NCBI RefSeq assembly: GCF_900141885.1
Contig: NZ_FQYY01000006.1
Coordinates: 1-64,000 of the forward strand
Direction of reading: 5' to 3'
From: Mesonia phycicola
GTDB taxonomy: Bacteria > Bacteroidota > Bacteroidia > Flavobacteriales > Flavobacteriaceae
Length of the DNA: 64,000 nt
Positions 1-9,163 of the stretch are shown here, piece by piece. The notes under the pieces were generated by a model. That model was given only the letters and a program-made list of their open reading frames with translations. It made no database searches and was not told where the DNA came from. Within the stretch, counting starts at the first letter, position 1, and each line of letters starts with the position of its first letter. Both the position numbers and the translations under genes were made by a program.

Positions 1-189
1 GCATCCTGCAATATTACCCAGAAGTATATCAGAATTATCTAAAATTAGTTCACCTTTAGGGAAACACATAGGGGAAGATCCATCGCAACACCCACCACTT
101 TGATGAAATATTAGCTCTCCGTGTTTATCTTTAAGTTGCTCTATAATATCTTTAGCAGCAACACTAACACTTACTCTTTTTATAGACAT
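1..189 (-). CDS. DUF779 family protein (partial, N-terminal 63 residues)
   Basis: The reading frame opens with ATG at 189 and runs off the left edge of the window. The visible part has a GGCCDGSSPMC segment, the cysteine-rich motif that I associate with DUF779. Its biochemical role is not established. It starts one base after the stop of the aldehyde dehydrogenase and is co-directional, so the two are almost certainly co-transcribed. DUF779 genes are commonly found beside ExaC/AldB-type aldehyde dehydrogenases, which supports the call. The C-terminal half lies outside the window, so completeness cannot be judged. Confidence 0.75.
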   Translation of the reverse strand, partial: MSIKRVSVSVAAKDIIEQLKDKHGELIFHQSGGCCDGSSPMCFPKGELILDNSDILLGNIAGC

Positions 190-190
190 C

Positions 191-1711
191 TTAAAAGAAA
201 CCTTGTTTTTTCTTATCGTAAGAAATTAACATGTTCTTGGTCTGACGGTAATGGTCTAACATCATTTTATGATTTTCTCTTCCTATACCAGATTTTTTAT
301 ATCCTCCAAATGGAGCGTGTGCAGGGTAATTATGGTAACAATTTACCCATACTCTTCCTGCTTTTATTGCTCTTGATATTTGGTAAGCTTGGTGTGTATC
401 TCTTGTCCATACCCCAGCACCTAAACCGTATAAAGTATCGTTTGCAATTTCAAGAGCTTCTTTTTCATCTTTAAAAGTAGTTACACATACTACAGGACCA
501 AAAATTTCTTCTTGAAATACTCTCATTTTATTATTTCCTTTTAAAATTGTAGGTTTTATATAGTAACCTCCATCTAAACCTTCGTTATACGCTGCTTCTC
601 CACCAGCTAATACTTCACATCCTTCTTCTTTACCTATATTGATATAATTTAATATTTTTTCGTATTGATCATTAGATGCTTGTGCTCCCATCATAGTATT
701 TGGATCTAATGGATGACCTAATTTTATAGCATTAGTTCTTTCGATAATTCGATCTATAAATTTTTCGTATATACTTTCTTGTATTAAAATTCTACTTGGA
801 CAAGTACAAACTTCACCTTGGTTTAAAGCAAACATTACGGCTCCTTCAATACATTTATCAAAGAAATCATCATCAGCATCCATAATACTTTCAAAAAATA
901 CATTTGGAGACTTTCCTCCTAATTCTAGAGTAACAGGAATTATATTTTTAGAGGCATATTGCATTATTAATTGACCTGTAGTAGTTTCTCCAGTAAATGC
1001 TATTTTATCGATTCTTGAGTTAGATGCTAATGGTTTTCCTGCTTCAACTCCAAAACCATTGACTACATTTAAAACCCCTGCAGGTAATATATTTTCAATC
1101 ATTTCTACTAATACTAAAATTCCTACAGGTGTTTGTTCTGCTGGTTTTAAAACAACACAGTTTCCTGCAGCAAGTGCAGGTGCTAATTTCCAAGATGCCA
1201 TTAAAATTGGAAAATTCCAAGGTATAATTTGGCCAACAACGCCTAAAGGTTCTGGTACATTTAGAGAAACTGTGTTCATGTCTAACTCAGCTACAGATCC
1301 TTCTTCAGCTCTAATAACACCAGCAAAATATCTAAAGTGATCAATTGCTAATGGTATATCTGCTGCCATAGTTTCTCTTACAGCTTTTCCGTTATCCCAA
1401 GTTTCAGCTCTAGCTAAAGCTTCTAAATTATTTTCCATAACATCAGCAATTTTAAGTAAAAGATTGCTTCTGTAAGTTGCAGATGAATTATTCCATTCTG
1501 GAGCGGCTGCCCAAGCTGCATCTAGAGCTTTCTCTATATCTTCTTCTGTAGATCGTGGAATTTTAGTAAACGTTTTTCCGTCTACTGGAGAGATGTTTTC
1601 AAAATATTCACCATTTGTTGGTGATACCCATTTACCTCCTATAAAATTTTCGTATTGATTTTTGAAACTAGGTTTTTGAATTTCTTTTTTACTTGCGGTT
1701 GATGTACTCAT
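191..1711 (-). CDS. NAD(P)-dependent aldehyde dehydrogenase, ExaC/AldB-like
   Basis: A full-length 506-residue ALDH-superfamily enzyme, which oxidises an aldehyde to the acid with NAD(P)+. Visible motifs are the IIPWNFP cofactor segment near residue 162, the LELGGKSP general-base motif (Glu263) and the NQGEVC active site (Cys302). The C-terminus has the [13 protein letters not shown] motif. High similarity in pattern to acetaldehyde dehydrogenases of the ExaC/AcoD type, together with the DUF779 partner gene, suggests that short aliphatic aldehydes are the substrate, but that is inference. It is cytosolic, with no signal peptide. The divergent AraC-family gene 200 bp away is the likely regulator. 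The start is the only ATG fitting the family N-terminus. Confidence 0.93.
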   Translation of the reverse strand: MSTSTASKKEIQKPSFKNQYENFIGGKWVSPTNGEYFENISPVDGKTFTKIPRSTEEDIEKALDAAWAAAPEWNNSSATYRSNLLLKIADVMENNLEALARAETWDNGKAVRETMAADIPLAIDHFRYFAGVIRAEEGSVAELDMNTVSLNVPEPLGVVGQIIPWNFPILMASWKLAPALAAGNCVVLKPAEQTPVGILVLVEMIENILPAGVLNVVNGFGVEAGKPLASNSRIDKIAFTGETTTGQLIMQYASKNIIPVTLELGGKSPNVFFESIMDADDDFFDKCIEGAVMFALNQGEVCTCPSRILIQESIYEKFIDRIIERTNAIKLGHPLDPNTMMGAQASNDQYEKILNYINIGKEEGCEVLAGGEAAYNEGLDGGYYIKPTILKGNNKMRVFQEEIFGPVVCVTTFKDEKEALEIANDTLYGLGAGVWTRDTHQAYQISRAIKAGRVWVNCYHNYPAHAPFGGYKKSGIGRENHKMMLDHYRQTKNMLISYDKKKQGFF

Positions 1712-1757
1712 ATTTATAAATTTTAATTAGACATTAGTTTTTAAGTATGTTGTCTAT

Positions 1758-1765
1758 CAAATTTA
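1758..1765 (-). promoter_or_regulatory. Candidate -7 element of the aldehyde dehydrogenase promoter
   Basis: On the minus strand this reads TAAATTTG, a match to the Bacteroidota -7 consensus TAnnTTTG. It lies about 46 bp upstream of the dehydrogenase ATG. A TTG for the -33 box exists upstream, but with spacing longer than usual (about 26 bp), so only the -7 part is supported. Confidence 0.35.
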
Positions 1766-1913
1766 TATTTAGTTGGTATTAATATTTTGAACAATTGTAT
1801 TAATTTATTGTACAATACTCTTAAAAAATGATAATTTAATAAAATAATGTATATTTATGTATGTAATAGATATTTATTAGGGATTTGTATTGTTAAATTA
1901 TTAATTGGTTGTC

Positions 1914-2828
1914 ATGCAGTTATCACAAAATTTTTTGAATAATAGACGTTTAGAAAGTATGGTTGAAAATCAAACTACTTATACTTTGAACAATGCGGCG
2001 ATGCATGTTTTTGAAACTCACCAAAAGGCTGAACAGGTTTATTTGAAATTTGATCAACCAGTATTAGCAAGTATGTTAGAGGGGAAAAAAGTAATGCATT
2101 TAAATGATGAACAAAAGTTTGATTTTTTTCCTGGTGAGTCTTTGGTGTTACCTGCTTCTGAATTAATGAGAATTGATTTTCCTGAAGCTAGAGAAAATAA
2201 TCCTACTCGATGTCTTGCAATGGCAATTTCTGAAGAAAAAATAAAACAAACTTTGGCTTTTATGAATGAAAATTTACCAAAATGCGATCATAGAAATTGG
2301 AATATGATTGATTATAATTTTCATTTTACTAATGATAAAGAGATTTTTCAAATTTTACAACGATTATTATTCTTGTTTACAGAAAATCACGCTTCAAAAG
2401 ATTTTTTTGTAGATAATATGCTGCAAGAACTTATTATTAGGGTTTTACAAAATAATTCTAAAAAAGCTTATTTAAATTTAGATTATAGAAAACCTATTAA
2501 TAATAGACTTAGCTGTGTGGTAGATTATATTAAAAATAATATTCATACAAATTTGTCTATAGAAGTATTGAGTAGAAAAGCATATATGAGTAAATCTAAT
2601 TTTTATAAAGTTTTTAAAAATGAATTAGGAGTTTCTCCTGTAGACTTTATAAATAAAGAGCGTATAAAATTAGCTACAACTCTACTTCAAGATAAAAATA
2701 GAAAGATTAAAGATGTGTTTATGGAATGTGGTTTTGAGAGTAGATCTTATTTTAATCGTGTTTTTAAAAAAGAACAAAAAATTTCGCCTGGTAAATACCA
2801 GGCGAAACAAAGTTATTTTAAAATATAA
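1914..2828 (+). CDS. AraC-family transcriptional regulator
   Basis: A 304-residue regulator counted from the ATG at 1914. A TTG lies nine bases upstream in frame, but ATG is the simpler choice. Residues about 25-190 look like the cupin-type ligand-sensing domain of the AraC N-terminal family. Residues about 197-296 form the double helix-turn-helix, ending in the typical CGF-SYFNRVFK-SP-Y pattern. It is divergent from the aldehyde dehydrogenase/DUF779 pair, and regulators of this type often control that enzyme, so it probably activates it in response to an aldehyde or alcohol. The inducer is not visible from sequence. The stop is only 5 bp from the convergent valS stop. Confidence 0.88.
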   Translation: MQLSQNFLNNRRLESMVENQTTYTLNNAAMHVFETHQKAEQVYLKFDQPVLASMLEGKKVMHLNDEQKFDFFPGESLVLPASELMRIDFPEARENNPTRCLAMAISEEKIKQTLAFMNENLPKCDHRNWNMIDYNFHFTNDKEIFQILQRLLFLFTENHASKDFFVDNMLQELIIRVLQNNSKKAYLNLDYRKPINNRLSCVVDYIKNNIHTNLSIEVLSRKAYMSKSNFYKVFKNELGVSPVDFINKERIKLATTLLQDKNRKIKDVFMECGFESRSYFNRVFKKEQKISPGKYQAKQSYFKI

Positions 2829-2833
2829 ATATA

Positions 2834-5467
2834 TTACTGCAAACTAGCTAAGCTTTGCTCTATTGCTTCAATTTTAGCCTCAGCATCTGCTTGTTTTTGT
2901 TTTTCAATTTGCACTACTTTTTCTGGAGCATTATTAACAAAACGCTCATTAGATAATTTTTTCTGTACAGATTTTAAAAATCCTTTATTATATTCTAATT
3001 CTTCTTTTAGTTTTTCAATTTCACTTTCTACATCAATAGCTCCGGCAACTGGTATAAAATATTCATTAGATTTAACTCTATAAGAGAGTGCGTTTTCTTG
3101 TTGCTCATTAACATAAGTGATGTTAGAAACATTCCCCATTTTTTTGATTACAGCGTCATAATCTTCTTTTAAATTTTCATTATTAATAACGCTTAGTTCA
3201 ATGCTATCTTTAAAGGCAATGTTTTTATCTTTTCTAATAGTTCTTATTCCAGAGACGATATCTTTTACAATTTCAAAGTCTGATATAAGTTCTTTGTCAT
3301 AACTAGTTTGTTCTGGCCACTTAGAAATAATTAAAGCCTCACTAGAAGTTCTTTCTGTAATATTTTGCCAAATTTCTTCAGATAAGAAAGGCATAAATGG
3401 GTGAAGTAATTTTAAGTTATCTTCTAATAACTCTATAACCTCATTAAGTGTTTTTTGGTCTACTGGTTCTCCATATGCTGGTTTAGTCATTTCTAATAAC
3501 CAAGAACAGTAATCATCCCAAATAAGTTTATAGATGGTCATTAAAGCATCAGAAATTCTGTACTTATCAAAATGGTCTTCTATTTCTAATAATGTTTTTT
3601 GAATAGTGTTTTTATACCATTTAATAGCGATAGCTGCAGATTCTGGCTGTTTAGCATTTGCATCTACCTCCCAACCTTTTACTAGACGAAAAGCATTCCA
3701 TATTTTATTTCCAAAACCTTTACCTTGTTGGCACAGAGACTCATCAAACATTAAATCGTTACCGGCAGCACTACTTAACAGTAAACCCACACGTACCCCA
3801 TCTGCACTATAATCTTCTATCAGTTTTAAAGCATCTGGAGAGTTACCTAGTGATTTTGACATTTTTCTACGTTTTTCATCACGTACCAAACCAGTTAGAT
3901 AAACGTTATTAAATGGTTTTTTACCGGTGTACTCGTAACCCGCAATTATCATTCTTGCTACCCAAAAGAATAAAATATCTGGTCCGGTAACCAAATCATT
4001 AGTAGGATAGTAGTAGTTAAACTCTTCGTTATCTGGATTGTTTATGCCATCAAATACGCTCATTGGCCAAAGCCAAGAAGAGAACCAAGTATCTAAAACA
4101 TCTTCTTCTTGACGTAGATCTTCTATTTTTAATTCTTGATTGCCAGATTTTTCTTTAGCAAGTAATAAAGCTTCTTCTATAGTTTCTGCAACTACAAAAT
4201 CATTTTTAGCATTACCAAAATAAAATGCAGGTATACGTTGTCCCCACCATAATTGGCGAGAAATATTCCAATCACGAATGTTATTCATCCAGTGACTGTA
4301 TGTATTTTTAAATTTATCTGGAAAAAGTTTAATATCTCCGGTTTCTAAAACGGCCTCAATAGCAGGTTTGGCTAAATCTTCCATTTTTAAAAACCATTGG
4401 TCAGACATTTTAGGTTCTATCACAGCTTTGGTACGCTCAGAAGTACCTACTTTATGCATGTGAGATTCTGTTTTTATTAAAAAGCCTTTTTCTTCTAATT
4501 CTTTAGAAAACTCTTTTCTTACAACAAAACGATCTTTCCCTTTGTAATGAAGTCCGTAATCATTTAAGGTGGCATCATCATTAAAAATATCTATTACTTC
4601 TAGCTGATGATTTTCTCCTAAAATTTTATCATTTTCGTCATGTGCAGGGGTCACTTTTAAGCAACCTGTCCCAAACTCAAGGTCTACGTATTCGTCTTCA
4701 ATAATAGGAATTACTCTATTTACTATAGGTACAATTGCTTTTTTTCCTTTTAAATGAGTAAAGCGCTCATCGTTTGGGTTTATACAAATAGCAGAGTCTC
4801 CAAAAATAGTTTCTGGTCTTGTAGTAGCAACCGTTAAAGTATCGTTGCTTCCTTCTATTTGATAATTAATGTAATATAAATTTCCTTGTTTTTCTTCATA
4901 AATAACTTCTTCGTCAGACAAAGTAGTTTTGGCTTCTGGATCCCAATTTACCATGCGGTAACCCCTATAAATTAATCCTTTGTTGTATAAGTCTACAAAA
5001 GATTTAATTACAGAAGAATATAATTGATCATCTAGGGTAAATTTAGTTCTTTTCCAGTCACAAGAAGCACCTAGTTTTTGTAATTGATCTAGAATAACAC
5101 CACCATAATTTTCTGTCCAATCCCAAGCGTGTTTTAAAAACTCTTCTCTAGAGATGGTGTTTTTATCAATCCCTTCTGCTTTTAATTTAGCCACAACTTT
5201 AGCTTCTGTAGCAATAGAGGCGTGATCTGTACCAGGTACCCAGCATGCATTGTAGCCTTTTAGTCTAGCTCTTCTTATCAATACATCTTGAATAGTATTA
5301 TTTAGCATGTGCCCCATGTGTAAAACACCTGTTACGTTTGGAGGAGGAATTACAATTGTATAAGGCTCTTTTTCATTAACTTCAGAATGAAAATAATCAT
5401 TTTTCATCCAGTAGTCATACCACTTTTTTTCTATCTCTTTTGCACTATATTTTGCAGCAATTGCCAT
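2834..5467 (-). CDS. valS: Valine--tRNA ligase
   Basis: An 877-residue class I aminoacyl-tRNA synthetase charging tRNA-Val. The PPPNVTGVLHMGH segment carries the HIGH signature (residues 50-53), and RKMSKS at about residues 534-538 is the KMSKS loop. The CP1 editing insert contains the TVATTRPETIFGD motif used to clear mis-charged threonine. The last 70 residues are the charged valyl-type tRNA-binding coiled coil, which separates ValS from IleS and LeuS. Length matches bacterial ValS. It is a stand-alone gene, convergent with the AraC gene. A TACTTTTG -7 element lies just upstream. Confidence 0.97.
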   Translation of the reverse strand: MAIAAKYSAKEIEKKWYDYWMKNDYFHSEVNEKEPYTIVIPPPNVTGVLHMGHMLNNTIQDVLIRRARLKGYNACWVPGTDHASIATEAKVVAKLKAEGIDKNTISREEFLKHAWDWTENYGGVILDQLQKLGASCDWKRTKFTLDDQLYSSVIKSFVDLYNKGLIYRGYRMVNWDPEAKTTLSDEEVIYEEKQGNLYYINYQIEGSNDTLTVATTRPETIFGDSAICINPNDERFTHLKGKKAIVPIVNRVIPIIEDEYVDLEFGTGCLKVTPAHDENDKILGENHQLEVIDIFNDDATLNDYGLHYKGKDRFVVRKEFSKELEEKGFLIKTESHMHKVGTSERTKAVIEPKMSDQWFLKMEDLAKPAIEAVLETGDIKLFPDKFKNTYSHWMNNIRDWNISRQLWWGQRIPAFYFGNAKNDFVVAETIEEALLLAKEKSGNQELKIEDLRQEEDVLDTWFSSWLWPMSVFDGINNPDNEEFNYYYPTNDLVTGPDILFFWVARMIIAGYEYTGKKPFNNVYLTGLVRDEKRRKMSKSLGNSPDALKLIEDYSADGVRVGLLLSSAAGNDLMFDESLCQQGKGFGNKIWNAFRLVKGWEVDANAKQPESAAIAIKWYKNTIQKTLLEIEDHFDKYRISDALMTIYKLIWDDYCSWLLEMTKPAYGEPVDQKTLNEVIELLEDNLKLLHPFMPFLSEEIWQNITERTSSEALIISKWPEQTSYDKELISDFEIVKDIVSGIRTIRKDKNIAFKDSIELSVINNENLKEDYDAVIKKMGNVSNITYVNEQQENALSYRVKSNEYFIPVAGAIDVESEIEKLKEELEYNKGFLKSVQKKLSNERFVNNAPEKVVQIEKQKQADAEAKIEAIEQSLASLQ

Positions 5468-5496
5468 GGTTTGGTCTGATTTTTGAAATTGAATAA

Positions 5497-5504
5497 CAAA
5501 AGTA
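5497..5504 (-). promoter_or_regulatory. Candidate -7 element of the valS promoter
   Basis: The minus strand reads TACTTTTG, matching TAnnTTTG, 29 bp upstream of the valS ATG. No clear TTG -33 box is at the usual distance. Confidence 0.4.
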
Positions 5505-5602
5505 GTTATATAAAGGGTATTTTAAAAAATTATAATTTATTAATATCTGTATTTGTATAATGTATTTTTAACTATTACATTAGTACCTAAAATCAAGAAA
5601 TA

Positions 5603-5995
5603 ATGAAAAACATAATTGCATTTGCAATATTCCTTTTTGTAGGAATAGCTGCTCAAGCTCAAGCTAAGATTGAATTTGAAGAAGAAACCATAGATTATGG
5701 CCAGGTTGAATATAACAGTGATGGGGTTAGAACTTTTATTTTTACTAATACAGGTACAGAGCCATTAGTTATAGATAAAGTTAAATCTACTTGCGGTTGT
5801 ACTGTACCAGAGAAACCTAAAGACCCAATTGCACCTGGAGAAAAGGGAGAAATAAAAGTAAAATATGCTACTAATAGACAAGGGCCAATCAGAAAAACAA
5901 TTACTGTATACTCTAATGCAGATAGATCTCCATTACCTTTAAAAATTAAAGGTTTTGTGAAAAAAGAAGATACTAAAAGCGTATTAGAAAAGTAA
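5603..5995 (+). CDS. Secreted DUF1573 protein
   Basis: A 130-residue protein with a clear signal peptide (cleavage after about residue 19, AAQAQA) and one DUF1573 domain, an Ig-like beta-sandwich. The family signature is visible: the DYG-V start, an F-F-N-G-EPL strand and the STCGC motif, followed by P-G-I-V-Y. The domain is very common in Bacteroidota exported proteins. Its function is unknown, and a structural or binding role in the periplasm or on the cell surface is the usual guess. The gene is monocistronic, with a strong terminator directly after it. Confidence 0.88.
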   Translation: MKNIIAFAIFLFVGIAAQAQAKIEFEEETIDYGQVEYNSDGVRTFIFTNTGTEPLVIDKVKSTCGCTVPEKPKDPIAPGEKGEIKVKYATNRQGPIRKTITVYSNADRSPLPLKIKGFVKKEDTKSVLEK

Positions 5996-6013
5996 TATTT
6001 ACAGAAGTTATAT

Positions 6014-6045
6014 AAAAAGCCACTATTTATTTAGTGGCTTTTTTT
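6014..6045 (+). terminator. Rho-independent terminator after the DUF1573 gene
   Basis: A 12-bp perfect stem (AAAAAGCCACTA paired with TAGTGGCTTTTT), a 6-nt loop and a run of T. It ends the DUF1573 transcript and insulates the aminotransferase gene. Confidence 0.9.
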
Positions 6046-6086
6046 GTGCGATATAACTTTTATAAAAAAGGCTTATTTTTCTATAA

Positions 6087-6094
6087 TAATTTTG
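6087..6094 (+). promoter_or_regulatory. Candidate -7 element for the aminotransferase-murB operon
   Basis: TAATTTTG matches TAnnTTTG and sits 23 bp before the ATG at 6118, immediately after the upstream terminator. No convincing -33 TTG is visible at 17-21 bp. Confidence 0.45.
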
Positions 6095-6117
6095 CAAATT
6101 TGCGTAAAAATTAAATT

Positions 6118-7308
6118 ATGCCTGCAATATCATCAAAAGGGCTTTCTATGCCTGAATCACCAATTAGAAAATTGGTTCCTTATGCTGAAGCTGCAACAGA
6201 AAAAGGAAAAGATATATTTTACTTAAATATAGGTCAACCAGATATTAAAACCCCAGACTGTGCCTTAGACGCAGTAAAAAATAATGACTTAGAAATCATT
6301 TCTTATAGTCACTCTGCCGGTTTTGCATCTTACCGTGAAAAATTAGCTGGATATTACCAAAAAGGAGGAATACCAGTTAATACAGAAGATATTATAATTA
6401 CCACAGGAGGATCTGAAGCTTTACTTTTTACCATGGGAAGTATTGCAGATATGGGAGACGAAGTAATTATACCAGAACCTTTTTATGCAAATTACAATGG
6501 TTTTGCTACTTCTTCTGGAGTAAATGTAGTACCTGTAACAGCTTCTTTTGAAGATGGATTTGCATTGCCACCAATAAGTGAGTTTGAAAAAAAGATTACA
6601 GATAAAACTAAAGCTATTATAATATGTAATCCAGGAAACCCAACAGGTTACCTTTACACTAAAGAAGAAATAGAGCAATTAGCTGCCTTGGTAAAAAAGC
6701 ACGATTTGTTTTTAGTAGCAGATGAAGTTTATAGAGAGTTTGCTTATGAAGGTAAAAAACATCATTCTGTTTTAAATGAAGTAGGTATTGAAGAGAATGC
6801 TATCATGATAGATTCTGTATCTAAACGCTACAGTATGTGTGGAGCAAGAATTGGTTGTGTAGTATCTAAAAATAAAGAATTTATAGCTACCGCAATGAAG
6901 TTTGCACAAGCAAGATTAAGCCCTCCAACATTTGCCCAAATAGCAAGTGAAGCAGCTTTAGATACACCACAATCTTACTTTGACGATGTAATTGAAGAAT
7001 ATGTAGATAGAAGAGATACATTAATTAATGCATTACATAAAATAGAAGGTGTTAAAGTAGCTACTCCGCACGGAGCTTTTTATTGTATAGCAGAGTTACC
7101 AGTAGAAGATGCAGAAGATTTTGCTAAATGGCTTTTAGAAGATTTTGATTATGAAGGTGAAACTGTAATGATTGCTCCAGCATCAGGATTTTACTCTACA
7201 CCAAACTCTGGTTTAAATCAAGTTAGAATTGCTTATGTGCTTAAAAAAGAAAATCTTTTAAAAGCAGTAAAAGTAATAGAAGAAGCATTGAAAGTCTATA
7301 AAAAATGA
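6118..7308 (+). CDS. Class I/II pyridoxal-phosphate aminotransferase (aspartate aminotransferase-like)
   Basis: A 396-residue fold-type I aminotransferase. The PLP-binding lysine is Lys236 in the SVSKRYSMCGARIG motif. The ICNPGNPTGYLY motif supplies the substrate/PLP-contacting Asn, and ADEVYREF gives the Asp and Tyr that hold the cofactor. The C-terminal arginine motif is in the NQVRIAY segment. The protein resembles the aspartate/aromatic aminotransferase group used for transamination between amino and keto acids, but the exact donor cannot be read from sequence. It overlaps murB by 4 bp (ATGA), so the two are translationally coupled. No signal peptide is present. Confidence 0.9.
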   Translation: MPAISSKGLSMPESPIRKLVPYAEAATEKGKDIFYLNIGQPDIKTPDCALDAVKNNDLEIISYSHSAGFASYREKLAGYYQKGGIPVNTEDIIITTGGSEALLFTMGSIADMGDEVIIPEPFYANYNGFATSSGVNVVPVTASFEDGFALPPISEFEKKITDKTKAIIICNPGNPTGYLYTKEEIEQLAALVKKHDLFLVADEVYREFAYEGKKHHSVLNEVGIEENAIMIDSVSKRYSMCGARIGCVVSKNKEFIATAMKFAQARLSPPTFAQIASEAALDTPQSYFDDVIEEYVDRRDTLINALHKIEGVKVATPHGAFYCIAELPVEDAEDFAKWLLEDFDYEGETVMIAPASGFYSTPNSGLNQVRIAYVLKKENLLKAVKVIEEALKVYKK

Positions 7309-8321
7309 GACAAGAAAACAATTTTTCATTAAAAGAATACAACACTTTTGGCATAGATGTAAAAGCTAAAAATTTTGTAGAAATTACTAATGAAGAAGAA
7401 TTAAAAGAAGTTCTGAAGCAAACCTATGCTTCAGAACTTTTTGTTTTAGGGGGAGGAAGCAACTGCTTGCTAACAAAAAATCTAGACGCTACAGTAGTTC
7501 ATGTAAACATAAAGGGAATTTCTATAGTTAATGAAACTAATGACGAAGTTTTTATAAAAGCACAAGCAGGTGAAAACTGGCATGAGTTTGTGTTGTACTG
7601 TATAAGTCAAAATTTTGGAGGTATAGAAAACCTTTCTCTAATACCTGGTAATGTAGGTACTTCACCAATTCAAAATATTGGAGCCTATGGGGTAGAGCTT
7701 AAAGATACTTTTGTAGAATGTGAAGCAATTAACATACAAACTTTAGAGAAAAAAGTATTTACCAAAAAAGACTGTAAATTTGGATATAGAAATTCTATTT
7801 TTAAAAATGAAGTAAAAGGGCAGTACATAATTACTTCTGTAATTTTTAAGCTTAGCAAAAAAAATCATGAATTACATACTGGGTACGGAGCAATTTTAAA
7901 CAAATTAGAGAGTAACCAAATAGTAGAGCCTACAATTAAAAACATCTCTGATGCTATCATTTCTATCAGGAAACAAAAATTGCCAGATCCTAGAGAAATA
8001 GGAAATAGTGGCAGCTTTTTTAAAAACCCTATTATAACAGTTACTAAATTTAATAATTTACAAGAAGAATACCCAGAAATACCTTCGTATAAAATTTCAG
8101 AAGAAGAAGTAAAGGTACCAGCTGGTTGGTTAATAGATCAAGCAGGGTTTAAAGGGTACAGAAGCGGAGATGCAGGAGTGCATAAAAATCAAGCACTTGT
8201 TTTAGTGAATTATGGAGAAGCTACTGGACAAGAAATTCTAGATTTAGCTACTCATATTCAGCAACAAATAGAAGAAAAATTCTCTATTCGTTTAGAGATG
8301 GAGGTAAACATTATTTCATAA
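7305..8321 (+). CDS. murB: UDP-N-acetylenolpyruvoylglucosamine reductase
   Basis: A 338-residue FAD enzyme that reduces UDP-GlcNAc-enolpyruvate to UDP-MurNAc in peptidoglycan precursor synthesis. It has the KEYNTFGI start typical of the family, the LGGGSNCLL FAD-phosphate motif, IPG-VG--PIQNIGAYG and RNSIFK. The catalytic proton donor is Ser237 in NSGSFFKNP. The length and the extra loop before the C-terminus mark it as the E. coli-type (type I) MurB. Its start codon overlaps the aminotransferase stop. A strong terminator begins at its stop codon. Confidence 0.96.
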   Translation: MRQENNFSLKEYNTFGIDVKAKNFVEITNEEELKEVLKQTYASELFVLGGGSNCLLTKNLDATVVHVNIKGISIVNETNDEVFIKAQAGENWHEFVLYCISQNFGGIENLSLIPGNVGTSPIQNIGAYGVELKDTFVECEAINIQTLEKKVFTKKDCKFGYRNSIFKNEVKGQYIITSVIFKLSKKNHELHTGYGAILNKLESNQIVEPTIKNISDAIISIRKQKLPDPREIGNSGSFFKNPIITVTKFNNLQEEYPEIPSYKISEEEVKVPAGWLIDQAGFKGYRSGDAGVHKNQALVLVNYGEATGQEILDLATHIQQQIEEKFSIRLEMEVNIIS

Positions 8322-8347
8322 AAAAAGCAGCCCGAAGGCTGCTTTTT
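8321..8347 (+). terminator. Rho-independent terminator after murB
   Basis: An 11-bp stem AAAAAGCAGCC/GGCTGCTTTTT with a CGAA loop starts at the last base of the murB stop. It is symmetrical enough to work for the convergent fasciclin gene as well. Confidence 0.92.
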
Positions 8348-8392
8348 CACTAACTTAACTTAATCTAACTAAATAATTTTTATTTCTAAAAA

Positions 8393-9013
8393 TTACTTTC
8401 TCATTAAAACAGTATTGATAGAATGTATCACACCATTTTTTCCTTTTTTATCAACTTCTACAACAGTAGCTTGAGAACCTTTGCTGTCTGTTAATACTAC
8501 TTTTTTATCACTATTAATAGAAGCTTCAATTTTACCGTCGTTAGCAGTAATTAATTCATATTTTTTATTTTCACTATTATTAATAAGGTCTTTTAGTTTT
8601 TTAGCATCTACATTACCAGGAATTATGTGGTAACTTAAAGCAGCTTCTAATTTTTCTGCGTTTACAGGCTTTTTTAAATTTTCTAGTGTTTCTTTAGGTA
8701 GTTTGCTAAACGCTTCATTAGTTGGAGCAAAAATAGTAAACGGACCTTCTCCTTTAATTTTTACCACCATACCTGCTTTTTCAATAGCATCTACAAAAGA
8801 AGACAAGTTTTCTGTATTCATTGCAACTTCAGCTAAATCTAGAGTTACTTCTTTTTCTGTCTTATCGTTTTCTTCTGTAGTAGAATTTTGTATCGCGGTA
8901 GAAGTAGAATCAACTTCTGTCTTTGTTTCGTTTGCGTTATCTGTAGTTTTATTGTCTTTACAAGCAACTAACAAAATACAAAGAACACCTATAGCAATAA
9001 TTGATTTTTTCAT
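8393..9013 (-). CDS. Fasciclin (FAS1) domain lipoprotein
   Basis: A 206-residue lipoprotein. The signal peptide ends in LLVAC (Cys18), followed by a Thr/Ser/Asp/Glu-rich linker to about residue 60. Residues about 60-205 are one FAS1 domain, with the diagnostic GPFTIFAPTNEAF and L-YHIIPG motifs and a NGVIHSINTVLM end. FAS1 domains serve in adhesion and matrix contacts. In bacteria the ligand is usually unknown. It is a single gene, convergent with murB. Confidence 0.92.
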   Translation of the reverse strand: MKKSIIAIGVLCILLVACKDNKTTDNANETKTEVDSTSTAIQNSTTEENDKTEKEVTLDLAEVAMNTENLSSFVDAIEKAGMVVKIKGEGPFTIFAPTNEAFSKLPKETLENLKKPVNAEKLEAALSYHIIPGNVDAKKLKDLINNSENKKYELITANDGKIEASINSDKKVVLTDSKGSQATVVEVDKKGKNGVIHSINTVLMRK

Positions 9014-9132
9014 AATTCAAATAATTTGGTTTGCTGTACGAATGTAGTTTTAATCATTTCTATAGCAGTAAATTAGTGCCTAAAGTTTAGTTAAATAGTG
9101 TAAAAAGAATATTAAAACAGATTTTAATTTTA

Positions 9133-9159
9133 TTGTGAAGCAAGAAAGTTTTATTTTTG
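9133..9159 (+). promoter_or_regulatory. Bacteroidota-type promoter (TTG-N16-TATTTTTG)
   Basis: TTG at 9133-9135 and TATTTTTG at 9152-9159 are separated by 16 bp, close to the flavobacterial consensus TTG-N17-23-TAnnTTTG. The ATG of the small membrane protein follows after only 4 bases, so the transcript would be leaderless or nearly so. Confidence 0.55.
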
Positions 9160-9163
9160 CAGT

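Noticed and set aside
3606-3912. Plus-strand open frames inside valS
   Set aside because: They are out-of-phase shadows of valS with no family motif or promoter.
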